DNA of 5,078 nt from Deltaproteobacteria bacterium (GTDB taxonomy: Bacteria > Desulfobacterota > Desulfobacteria > Desulfobacterales > C00003060): NCBI GenBank assembly GCA_019309245.1, contig JAFDGP010000202.1, positions 1 through 5,078 on the forward strand, read 5' to 3'. The stretch's first letter is position 1. Every line of letters begins with the position of its first letter. The notes under the pieces are model-generated. The model ran no database searches. It was not told where the DNA came from and saw only the letters and a program-made list of their open reading frames with translations. A program made the translations under genes and the position numbers. This document shows positions 1 to 5,078 of the stretch, piece by piece.

Positions 1-1212
1 AATCGTCAAATCGCGGATATCGTGCCCATCAATGCGGACGGCCCCACGGGTAACGTCGTAGAATCGAGGGATCAGGTTCACCAGGGTGGTCTTGCCTCCT
101 CCGCTCATCCCCACCAGCGCCGCGACCTCCCCACTGTTGACCTCCAGGTTGATGTCCTTTAGGATTAACTCTTCTTCGTATTTGAAAAACACCCCATCAA
201 AGGTAACCGCATGGACCCCGGGTGACAGCACCAATGCGCCGGGCCGGTCCTGAATCTCGGTTTCGGTATCCAGAATGTCAAAAATTCGTACAGCCGCGGC
301 CACGCCTTCCTGGATGGTGTTATTGAGCGGGCTGAGCTTTCTCATGGGATCGTAAAGCATCATCACCGCTGTAATAAAAGAAAAGAAAGTGCCGGGTGTG
401 GATTTTCCCACAATCACCTGATGCCCTCCGTAATAGACCACAAAGGCAATACCCACCCCGCCCAGCAACGCCATAACAGGTGATGACAAGCAGCGCACAG
501 CAACCGCCCTCATCTCATAGTTAAGCCAGGTGAGGGTCTTTTCAAAAAATCGTTTGCTCTCATAGTTCTCCATGCCGAAGGCCTTGACGATCCTGCTTCC
601 GGTAAAGGTCTCATGAAGCAGCGAGTTGACCTGCGCCACCACTTCCTGACAGCGCGTACTCAGCCCTCGCATCCGCCTGCCGAAACGGATGATCGGCACA
701 GTGGCAAAAGGCAGTACAATAATGGCGACAAGGGCCAGCTTCCAGTCCTGGTAAAAAATCAGCCCCAGCAGAAAGATTACGGTAAAGCATTCCTTGATCA
801 CCCCGGTAACCGCATGAGACACGGACTCTTTGACCACATTTACATCGTTCATGATCCTGGCCATAAGGAGCCCTGTTTCGTGTTTGTGAAAAAATGACAA
901 AGAAAGCCTCTGAATGTGGGCAAACAGCTCGTCGCGGAACCGTTTGATAATGCTGTGCCCGACATAGTTCATCAGGTATCCCTGGCCGAATTCGCACGTC
1001 CCTTTCAGCAGGAAAAGTGCGATAATAACAAAAGGGAGCAATTTAAGCTTCGTCATGTCCCTGGCCATAAAAATTTGGTCCACCACCGGTTTGATCGTAT
1101 ACGCCATAGCCGCCGTCAGGCCGGCCGTGCACAGCATGCATACCATGGCCCAAAACAGGCGAGTCCAGTACGGCTTGACGTATTGCAGCACACGTCGGTA
1201 TATGACCGTCAT
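1..1212 (-). CDS. msbA: MsbA-type lipid A flippase, ABC transporter (3' end beyond the window)
   Basis: Inner-membrane homodimeric ABC exporter that flips core-lipid A from the cytoplasmic to the periplasmic leaflet using ATP. The first 404 codons are present; the family is usually about 580 residues, so roughly the last third is missing. Residues 1-310 form the six-helix transmembrane domain, with clear hydrophobic segments near 18-40, 58-72, 138-175 and 245-262. The linker around 309-325 (FDILDTETEIQDRPGA) is typical of MsbA. The nucleotide-binding domain begins near 335, with an A-loop aromatic at Y345 and Walker A GMSGGGKTT at 368-376. The Q-loop, signature, Walker B and H-loop lie outside the window. 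I chose ATG 1212 because GGA sits 6 bases upstream of it. GTG 1251, in frame, would add 13 residues and is a real alternative. Its place in an lpx cluster supports MsbA over a general multidrug exporter. Confidence 0.93.
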   Translation of the reverse strand, partial: MTVIYRRVLQYVKPYWTRLFWAMVCMLCTAGLTAAMAYTIKPVVDQIFMARDMTKLKLLPFVIIALFLLKGTCEFGQGYLMNYVGHSIIKRFRDELFAHIQRLSLSFFHKHETGLLMARIMNDVNVVKESVSHAVTGVIKECFTVIFLLGLIFYQDWKLALVAIIVLPFATVPIIRFGRRMRGLSTRCQEVVAQVNSLLHETFTGSRIVKAFGMENYESKRFFEKTLTWLNYEMRAVAVRCLSSPVMALLGGVGIAFVVYYGGHQVIVGKSTPGTFFSFITAVMMLYDPMRKLSPLNNTIQEGVAAAVRIFDILDTETEIQDRPGALVLSPGVHAVTFDGVFFKYEEELILKDINLEVNSGEVAALVGMSGGGKTTLVNLIPRFYDVTRGAVRIDGHDIRDLTI

Positions 1213-1227
1213 GCTTTTTCCATGTTC

Positions 1228-1256
1228 ATAATTTTTTTGTTTGTTACTCACGGCAA
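1228..1256 (-). promoter_or_regulatory. Weak candidate sigma-70 promoter for msbA
   Basis: Read on the minus strand, TTGCCG (1256-1251) and AATTAT (1233-1228) are separated by exactly 17 bases. Each matches 4 of 6 consensus positions. A start point would fall about 12 bases before ATG 1212, leaving a short leader that still holds the GGAAAA ribosome site. Such matches occur by chance in AT-rich spacers. If the promoter is real, the alternative GTG start at 1251 cannot be used from it. Confidence 0.2.
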
Positions 1257-1327
1257 CCTAAAAATCCCCCTCTCTCTTTCCGAAGAGAAGGTCAAGAAGA
1301 AACAGTGATCACCAATCTGCTCTGCCC

Positions 1328-1443
1328 CAAGGACGGTCGGGTGGCTTTCTCGAAAGGTGACAGGCTGTTGAAGCCCGCACGGCCGTCCGCAAACCCCGGC
1401 CGGGATCCTGTCACCTTGAGAGAAAATTACCTGACCGTCCTTG
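1328..1443. repeat. Large near-perfect palindrome (37-bp arms), MITE-like or REP-like
   Basis: The left arm 1328-1364 pairs with the right arm 1407-1443 without gaps: 31 of 37 positions match, with mismatches at 1339, 1343-1345 and 1352-1353. The arms start AAGGACGGTC and end GACCGTCCTT, and their inner ends are AGGTGACAGG and CCTGTCACCT. The 42-base loop is GC-rich and contains two smaller perfect palindromes, ACGGCCGT (1379-1386) and CCCGGCCGGG (1395-1404). I see no target-site duplication next to the arms and no open frame that could be a transposase. It lies within the transcribed region between two operon genes, so the RNA would form a very stable hairpin. No T-run follows it on the minus strand, so it is not a standard terminator. 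Confidence 0.85.
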
Positions 1444-1495
1444 TGTCGGATTTGTCTCGCTTTACCCGACTTTCAAATCTATTTCTGGACACCCA

Positions 1496-2227
1496 CTACT
1501 CTATCCGGTGCCCATAATGCACGTCAACCTCCCTGGTAATCCGGTTCATCTCGTCTTCAAGCAAAACGCGATAGGCTTCCCGTTGTTGTGTCTCAAGTTG
1601 TCTTGGAACCCGGACTGACCTCCCATATGCAACCGTGGCTTCCGTAAAAGGACAAGGGAGAATAAAGCGGTCCCAGCTGCTGAAAATCTTCGCCCGCTTC
1701 ACACTATAGCTGATCGGAACAATCGGGTATCCGGTCTTTTGAGCCAGAATAATGACCCCAGGCTGCACCACAAAACGCGGCCCAGTGGGGCCGTCTGGAA
1801 CAACGGCAGCCGGGCGCGCATCCCGCCTTAACGCCTTGACCATCCGTGCTAAGGCGCGCACCCCGTATCGTGTGGTGGATCCACGGATTGTTTCGTGGCC
1901 CTGTTGCTGGAGTATGCGGGCCATAATCTCGCCGTCATCAGAGGCACTGACCAGGATCGCACCTTCCAGTCCCTGGTACAGATAACTGACCAGCAGGATG
2001 CGCGAGTGCCAGAAAGCCAGAATGAATCGCCGGGACTCTACATCCGGCCTTACCTGTTCGTAGCCGACCACGCGGATCCTCAAGGTCGCGCAGATCAAAT
2101 CCACCACACATTTTCCTATAACGCCGATGAGTTGCCACTTGAATTCTCTGAGATGCCGCCCGCTAAACATGATCCCGTAAAAATCCCAATCCGGAGGAGC
2201 CAAAACCGGAGAGAAAAAACTTGTCAC
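1496..2227 (-). CDS. DUF374-type lysophospholipid acyltransferase family protein, possible lipid A acyltransferase
   Basis: Predicted acyltransferase of the LPLAT superfamily, DUF374 branch, probably at the cytoplasmic face of the inner membrane. Numbered from GTG 2227 (243 residues), the family blocks are FWHSR (72-76), SASDDGE (94-100), IRGST (114-118) and PDGPTGP (144-150), followed by GYPIVPISY (166-174). The histidine of FWHSR stands where other LPLATs have H-X4-D, but no acid follows four residues later, as is normal for this branch. The start is uncertain. GTG 2227 has no clear Shine-Dalgarno and sits 4 bases from a palindrome. ATG 2170, which removes 19 poorly conserved-looking residues, has GGGA only 2 bases away. 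Its position between lpxB and msbA suggests a lipid A substrate. DUF374 relatives are, as I recall, linked to LpxJ-type late acyltransferases of epsilonproteobacteria. That link is inference, so no symbol is given. Confidence 0.85.
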   Translation of the reverse strand: MTSFFSPVLAPPDWDFYGIMFSGRHLREFKWQLIGVIGKCVVDLICATLRIRVVGYEQVRPDVESRRFILAFWHSRILLVSYLYQGLEGAILVSASDDGEIMARILQQQGHETIRGSTTRYGVRALARMVKALRRDARPAAVVPDGPTGPRFVVQPGVIILAQKTGYPIVPISYSVKRAKIFSSWDRFILPCPFTEATVAYGRSVRVPRQLETQQREAYRVLLEDEMNRITREVDVHYGHRIE

Positions 2228-2231
2228 GTAA

Positions 2232-2329
2232 TGTTCTCAAGGCGTCAAGCCGCAAAACACGAAAGCCTCAATGTCTCTTATTTCGTGCTTTCAATCTTTC
2301 GTGCCTTGCGCCCTTCGGGCTTGAGAACA
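2232..2329. repeat. 98-bp imperfect palindrome just upstream of the acyltransferase gene
   Basis: The arms 2232-2265 and 2296-2329 pair in one ungapped register, with 26 of 34 positions matching. The outer ten are perfect (TGTTCTCAAG with CTTGAGAACA), as are the inner eight (CACGAAAG with CTTTCGTG), with a weaker middle. The loop adds another TTTCGTG (2281-2287), so the CACGAAA arm could pair at two distances. A small stem GCCC-TTC-GGGC (2310-2320) lies within the right arm. On the minus strand the arm ends only 4 bases from GTG 2227 and would cover its ribosome-binding region. It resembles the CGTGCTTTCGTG-like intergenic sequences I associate with deltaproteobacteria; this resemblance was not checked. 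Confidence 0.7.
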
Positions 2330-2397
2330 GGATGTGATCATCTTTTAATGCTTCTTGCCGCAAAAGACGTGTATTGTTTTCAACGCGTCAGCCGCAA
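2232..2397. repeat. Direct-repeat modules filling the gap between lpxB and the acyltransferase gene
   Basis: The stretch 2232-2255 (24 bases) recurs at 2375-2397 (23 bases) in the same orientation, with two substitutions and one single-base gap. The shared core is TGTTYTCAASGCGTCA followed by GCCGCAA. A third, shorter piece, GCCGCAAAAGACG (2357-2369), matches 2249-2261 (GCCGCAAAACACG) at 12 of 13 bases. The first copy is also the left arm of the palindrome at 2232-2329. The whole 2228-2447 gap has no supportable gene. It looks like a mosaic of one short repeat family, perhaps decayed copies of a small mobile element. Confidence 0.7.
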
Positions 2398-2447
2398 TTT
2401 AAGTCGAGTTTCTTAAGAGAATTAACAGACTAATGCCCACCGCCGAT

Positions 2448-3584
2448 CTAGCCGTCTGCGGATAGCAGTTTCATCGCCACATCCGCAGCCCTGCGTGATG
2501 CCCCGGCAGCGCCCAACAGCCGAGCAACCCGGCCCAATTGCTTTTGCATTGCCGCCAAGGCGTGCTCATCCGAGATCAGACTCAAAGCCTTTTTCGAAAT
2601 CCTTTCGACGGTGGCCTCGTGTTGGATCAGCTCCGGGACAATGGCCCTGCCTGCCACCAGATTCGCCAGCGCGATATGCCGGACCCGAATCAACCGCTTC
2701 CCGAGCCAGTAACTCAGCCCCGATACCCGGTAAATGACAATCATTGGAGTCCCTGCAAGGGCGGCTTCCAGGGTGACTGTGCCCGAGGCGGTAATCAACA
2801 GTGTGGCCTTTTTAAGGACCTCATGCAGCCTGTCGGAGACAATCATGCATCGGGCCTCAGACTGTTCAGCGATGCGGGACACCGCACCCGCGTCCACCGA
2901 AGAGGCGACTGGAATGGGAAAAACTGCATCCGGGATTTCTTTGGACAGTCTTTCGGCCACCTTGACCATGGTCGGCAGCAGGCGCAACACCTCTTCATTG
3001 CGGCTTCCTGGCAGAAGGCCGATCACCGTACCGTCCATCCTCACATTGCTTTTTCCCGAAGCAGGGCTCCGCCTTTCGGCCACGTCCAGCAACGGGTGGC
3101 CGACAAACGTAACCGGGACATTCCATTTTTCATAAAAGGCGGCTTCAAAAGGAAAAATTACCACCATGTGATCTACCACTTTTTTGATCTTTTTCACCCG
3201 GCCTGTTCGCCACGCCCAAATCTGCGGGCTGATATAGTACATCACGGGAATGCCCAGATTTTTGGCAGCAGCGGCCACACGAAGGTTAAAGTCCGGGAAA
3301 TCAATGACAATGAGCAGTTGGGGATGAAATTGTGCCAGGTCCGATTTTGCGGTCCTGAGTGCTGCGGCAAGGAGCCTGAGCTTTAACAGCGCCTCTGAAA
3401 CCCCCACCGTGGCGATATGTGCGTTGTCCACCCTGATTCGAACTCCGGCCTGCCGCATGGCGCTTCCCCCGATGCCGAAAAAATCCAGCTCGGGGTCGGC
3501 GTGCCGCATTGCCCGCACAAGACGGGCCCCGTGCATGTCGCCGGAGGCCTCTCCGGCAACGATCATAACGCGCCTTTTTCTCAT
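2448..3584 (-). CDS. lpxB: Lipid-A-disaccharide synthase LpxB
   Basis: Peripheral inner-membrane GT19 glycosyltransferase. It joins UDP-2,3-diacylglucosamine to 2,3-diacylglucosamine 1-phosphate (lipid X), giving the beta-1,6 disaccharide 1-phosphate and UDP. The 378 residues match the usual length (about 380). Family blocks in order are AGEASGDMHG (10-19), DFPDFN (95-100, the region of the catalytic aspartate), YYISPQIWAWR (116-126), FPFE (144-147), VGHPLLD (161-167), LLPGSR (190-195), SGTVTLEAALAGTPM (267-281) and the basic ANLVAGRAIVPELIQ region (307-321). ATG 3584 is chosen because MRKRRVMIVAGEASGD is the canonical N-terminus. A longer frame to 3710 would overlap the preceding gene and add unrelated sequence. 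GGGA lies 4 bases upstream. It starts 11 bases after the oxidoreductase stop, so the two are surely co-transcribed. It consumes the LpxI product made from the same operon. Confidence 0.97.
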   Translation of the reverse strand: MRKRRVMIVAGEASGDMHGARLVRAMRHADPELDFFGIGGSAMRQAGVRIRVDNAHIATVGVSEALLKLRLLAAALRTAKSDLAQFHPQLLIVIDFPDFNLRVAAAAKNLGIPVMYYISPQIWAWRTGRVKKIKKVVDHMVVIFPFEAAFYEKWNVPVTFVGHPLLDVAERRSPASGKSNVRMDGTVIGLLPGSRNEEVLRLLPTMVKVAERLSKEIPDAVFPIPVASSVDAGAVSRIAEQSEARCMIVSDRLHEVLKKATLLITASGTVTLEAALAGTPMIVIYRVSGLSYWLGKRLIRVRHIALANLVAGRAIVPELIQHEATVERISKKALSLISDEHALAAMQKQLGRVARLLGAAGASRRAADVAMKLLSADG

Positions 3585-3595
3585 TGCATCCCGAA

Positions 3596-4558
3596 TTAGA
3601 ACGAGCCGAGCATGGCTTTTGCGCCGCTCTTGATCTGTTCGGCAATATCCACGGCAACCCGCAACGCATTTCGGCCATCTCTGCCTGTCACCACCGGTGG
3701 CCGACGCCACCTCACGGATTCGACGAAAGACGCCAACTCTTCGCCCAAGGGGTCTGCCGCCTTGAAAGCGGATCGATCCATAGACATACCCGGCACGGGC
3801 AAGCCGGATCCCTGGTTGTCCTTTCGAATCACCATGATATCCCGAGACGCATAATCCACAGAAATATAGGCATCCTTTTGAAAGATGCGGATTTTGCGCA
3901 TCGTCTTCATCGAGATGCGACTCGCGGTCACATTGGCAACACAGCCGTTTTCGAAGATCAGTCGGGCGTTGGCGATATCCACCCGAGGGGTTACCACGGG
4001 AACACCGACCGCATGGATATCCCGAATTTCAGACTGGACCACATGTAATATTACGTCAAGGTCATGGATCATGAGGTCCAACACCACATCAACCTCGGTA
4101 CCCCGTTCGTTGAAAAGGCTCAATCGATGCGACTCAATAAACAAGGGGCACTCCACTGCCTGTGTCAAGGCGACTACCGCCGGGTTGAACCGTTCCAAAT
4201 GCCCAACCTGAATAATGCGCTCTCGGGAATCGGCAAGCCCGACGAGCGTGTCTGCCTCATCGACGCTTCCGGCCATTGGCTTTTCTATCAACACGTCCAC
4301 ATCATTTTCCAAAAACCACCGACTCACCGGAAAGTGCAACGGTGTCGGTACAACAACACTGACCGCGTCCACCTTGCCGGCAAGGTCCCTATAATCGGAA
4401 AAAGGCTTTGTCTCAAATTCAGCAGCCACCTTCCTGGCGCGCTCGTCAATGATATCCACAACGCCGGCCAGCGTGACGTCCTTCATGCAAGCATACTTTT
4501 GCGCATGAAATTTGCCGAGATATCCGACCCCCACGACCCCCACACGCAGCGGCTTCAT
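3596..4558 (-). CDS. Gfo/Idh/MocA-family NAD(P)-dependent oxidoreductase, candidate UDP-GlcNAc 3-dehydrogenase (GnnA-like)
   Basis: Cytoplasmic sugar dehydrogenase of 320 residues, a normal length for the family. The N-terminal Rossmann fold carries the dinucleotide motif GVVGVGYLG (7-15). IEKPM (91-95) gives the family's E-K-P lysine. GHLERFNP (119-126) and DLMIHDLD (161-168, with the family's active-site histidine) follow, leading into the C-terminal alpha/beta domain. The ATG at 4558 has a strong ribosome site, and lpxB begins 11 bases after the stop. A dehydrogenase of this family inside an lpx cluster recalls GnnA of Acidithiobacillus ferrooxidans, encoded with gnnB between lpxA and lpxB. 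GnnA oxidises the 3-OH of UDP-GlcNAc so that GnnB can aminate it, giving amide-linked acyl chains. GnnB is not seen here, so the specific role is an inference; another lipid A or core sugar substrate is possible. Confidence 0.9.
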   Translation of the reverse strand: MKPLRVGVVGVGYLGKFHAQKYACMKDVTLAGVVDIIDERARKVAAEFETKPFSDYRDLAGKVDAVSVVVPTPLHFPVSRWFLENDVDVLIEKPMAGSVDEADTLVGLADSRERIIQVGHLERFNPAVVALTQAVECPLFIESHRLSLFNERGTEVDVVLDLMIHDLDVILHVVQSEIRDIHAVGVPVVTPRVDIANARLIFENGCVANVTASRISMKTMRKIRIFQKDAYISVDYASRDIMVIRKDNQGSGLPVPGMSMDRSAFKAADPLGEELASFVESVRWRRPPVVTGRDGRNALRVAVDIAEQIKSGAKAMLGSF

Positions 4559-4658
4559 ATTTATCCCTCACCAATCATCAGCGGCTAACAACAGAATCTC
4601 TTTGATATGATGTCATGTTATCTTGCTCGAATTTACGCAACTATATACGAAGTCCATC
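4559..4658. other. Spacer between lpxI and the oxidoreductase gene
   Basis: These 100 bases are AT-richer than the genes around them and hold no open frame of note. A short dyad, ATGATGTCAT-like, lies around 4608-4618. I looked for -35/-10 pairs on the minus strand and found nothing better than chance, so an internal promoter is possible but not supported. Confidence 0.5.
4565..4569 (-). promoter_or_regulatory. Shine-Dalgarno of the oxidoreductase gene
   Basis: On the minus strand GAGGG stands 6 bases before ATG 4558, in the context GGTGAGGGATAAAT. It is the strongest ribosome-binding site in the window and fixes this start, which also places the GxGxxG motif at the usual distance from the N-terminus. 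Confidence 0.8.
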
Positions 4659-5078
4659 CTACGATCCTTTGCGTCCTCTGCGGTCTCTGTTTCCGCGGCG
4701 AAATTCAAGAACGCCCAGCGATCCCTCGTTTACGCCCAGAATCACAATCTTGTGTTGATCCGCAATCCGGATCATCTCTTCTGTGTCGAAAACAATCGTT
4801 TTTCCCGCTTCCACAGTCAGGACTGAAGCCTTCACCTCGGCCATGGTCCGAATCGTTTCCAGGCCCACTGCAGGCATATCAAAACGCATGTCCTGAATGG
4901 GTTTGCTCGCCTTGACGACCACCGTGTTCTCCCTGCCGAGCATCCCACCGCGCCGGATTGTGGCATCGGTGCAGTCAATCGCTTCAACGGCCATCACGGA
5001 ACCGTCCCGAACAACCACTGTCTGTCCGATGTCCAATTCCCCAATGGCCTTCACGATCCGCCATCCGAACTCAACGTC
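4659..5078 (-). CDS. lpxI: UDP-2,3-diacylglucosamine pyrophosphatase LpxI (5' end beyond the window)
   Basis: Cytoplasmic enzyme that hydrolyses UDP-2,3-diacylglucosamine to lipid X and UMP; it is the alternative to LpxH. The last 139 codons and a TAG stop are present; the family is about 270-285 residues, so this is the C-terminal (DUF1009) half. The frame stays open to the window edge, so GTG 5054 is not the true start. Family blocks in order from the edge are GELDIGQTVVV, VMAVEAIDCTDATIRRGG, VVVKASKPIQDMRFDMPAVG and LTVEAGKTIVFDTEEMIRIAD. The aspartate of RFDMP lies about where the essential aspartate of Caulobacter LpxI is expected. Oddly, after KIVILGVNEGS the chain continues with an arginine/glycine-rich tail coded by a 9-base-periodic repeat, which looks like an addition to the normal C-terminus. 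It feeds LpxB, encoded two genes downstream. Confidence 0.95.
   Translation of the reverse strand, partial: DVEFGWRIVKAIGELDIGQTVVVRDGSVMAVEAIDCTDATIRRGGMLGRENTVVVKASKPIQDMRFDMPAVGLETIRTMAEVKASVLTVEAGKTIVFDTEEMIRIADQHKIVILGVNEGSLGVLEFRRGNRDRRGRKGS
4662..4703. repeat. 9-base-periodic repeat inside the 3' end of lpxI
   Basis: On the plus strand four 9-base units run in succession: TTTGCGTCC (4668-4676), TCTGCGGTC (4677-4685), TCTGTTTCC (4686-4694) and GCGGCGAAA (4695-4703). The first three share a T-x-TG-x core with 5-6 of 9 positions conserved; the fourth is diverged. On the minus strand this reads as the GGACGCAAAGGA / GACCGCAGA type of sequence that I recall as a common intergenic repeat in bacteria; this was not checked. 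Nine is a multiple of three, so lpxI reads through it as RRG-NRD-RRG-RKG. Confidence 0.55.

Larger units (their letters stand above)
1213..1495. other. Gap between the acyltransferase gene and msbA
   Basis: These 283 bases have no convincing gene on either strand. Most of the space is the large palindrome at 1328-1443. Just after the acyltransferase stop are short nested inverted repeats (GATTTG at 1449-1454 with CAAATC at 1474-1479; GTGTC at 1443-1447 with GACAC at 1488-1492). Nearer msbA is a 6-bp stem with a 4-base loop at 1273-1288, then an A/T-rich leader. A 70-codon open frame on the plus strand (1305-1517) runs straight through the palindrome and looks incidental. Confidence 0.6.

Noticed and set aside
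80..110. Unusual Walker A in MsbA (GMSGGGKTT instead of GxSGSGKST)
   Set aside because: It still fits GxxGxGK(S/T) and keeps the lysine and threonine, so it is ordinary variation.
368..394. Idea that the palindromes are parts of a CRISPR array
   Set aside because: There is no series of equal repeats separated by equal-length unique spacers anywhere in the window; the repeats are palindromic or modular and the rest is coding.
1273..1288. Possible intrinsic terminator (6-bp stem, then GAGGGGGATTTTTA on the minus strand)
   Set aside because: The stem is short and A/T-rich at its tip, the T-run is only five and starts about eight bases after the stem, and the site lies before msbA in what looks like one operon.
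611..1308. Frames at 611-997 (minus), 613-897 (plus) and 916-1308 (plus)
   Set aside because: They overlap the msbA reading frame, which gives a continuous MsbA protein with transmembrane segments and Walker A; the others are shadows.
1305..1517. A 70-codon plus-strand frame in the acyltransferase-msbA gap
   Set aside because: It passes through both arms of the palindrome, so its codons reflect the repeat; no homologous motif and no matching context.
2538..3386. A 282-codon open frame on the plus strand
   Set aside because: It is fully antisense to lpxB, whose motifs are unmistakable; its translation is low in recognisable structure and rich in His/Arg/Gln as expected for a shadow frame.
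3585..3710. N-terminal extension of LpxB by 42 codons
   Set aside because: It would lie inside the oxidoreductase gene, adds an arginine-rich sequence unlike LpxB, and the canonical N-terminus begins at 3584.
3584..4588. Plus-strand frames 3584-4048 and 4064-4588
   Set aside because: Both are antisense to the oxidoreductase gene, with no family motifs and no ribosome site that would support them.

Overview
This window is a stretch of a lipid A (LPS anchor) biosynthesis operon from a Gram-negative bacterium, and every gene I can support is on the minus strand. In transcription order (right to left) it holds the 3' half of lpxI, a Gfo/Idh/MocA-family oxidoreductase, lpxB, a DUF374-type lysophospholipid acyltransferase, and the first 404 codons of msbA. 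The use of LpxI rather than LpxH, this gene order, and the intergenic repeats suggest a deltaproteobacterium (Desulfobacterota, e.g. a Desulfobacterales sulfate reducer). That placement comes from recalled gene order, not from a marker gene or a search.

Layout. 4659-5078 is the C-terminal half of LpxI, and 4559-4658 is a 100-base spacer with a good Shine-Dalgarno. 3596-4558 is the oxidoreductase, followed after 11 bases by lpxB (2448-3584). 2228-2447 is a repeat-filled gap, 1496-2227 is the acyltransferase, 1213-1495 is a second repeat-filled gap, and 1-1212 is msbA, cut by the window edge. The neighbouring lpxA/fabZ/lpxD would be expected beyond base 5078, and waaA/lpxK beyond base 1.

How the genes fit together. 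LpxI hydrolyses UDP-2,3-diacylglucosamine to 2,3-diacylglucosamine 1-phosphate (lipid X). LpxB condenses lipid X with another UDP-diacylglucosamine to make the disaccharide. The DUF374 protein probably adds an acyl chain to lipid A or another lysolipid, and MsbA flips the core-lipid A across the inner membrane. The dehydrogenase between lpxI and lpxB is a candidate GnnA, which would mean diamino-sugar (GlcN3N) lipid A, but no gnnB is in the window.

The main unexplained structure lies between the genes. There is a 116-bp near-palindrome upstream of msbA, and a 98-bp imperfect palindrome plus direct-repeat modules upstream of the acyltransferase. A 9-base-periodic repeat at the end of lpxI appears to be translated as an added basic tail. 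I saw no tRNA, rRNA, CRISPR, insertion sequence with a transposase, or convincing intrinsic terminator. I found no clear evidence of a wholly new system; the repeats and the possible GnnA are the points worth following.
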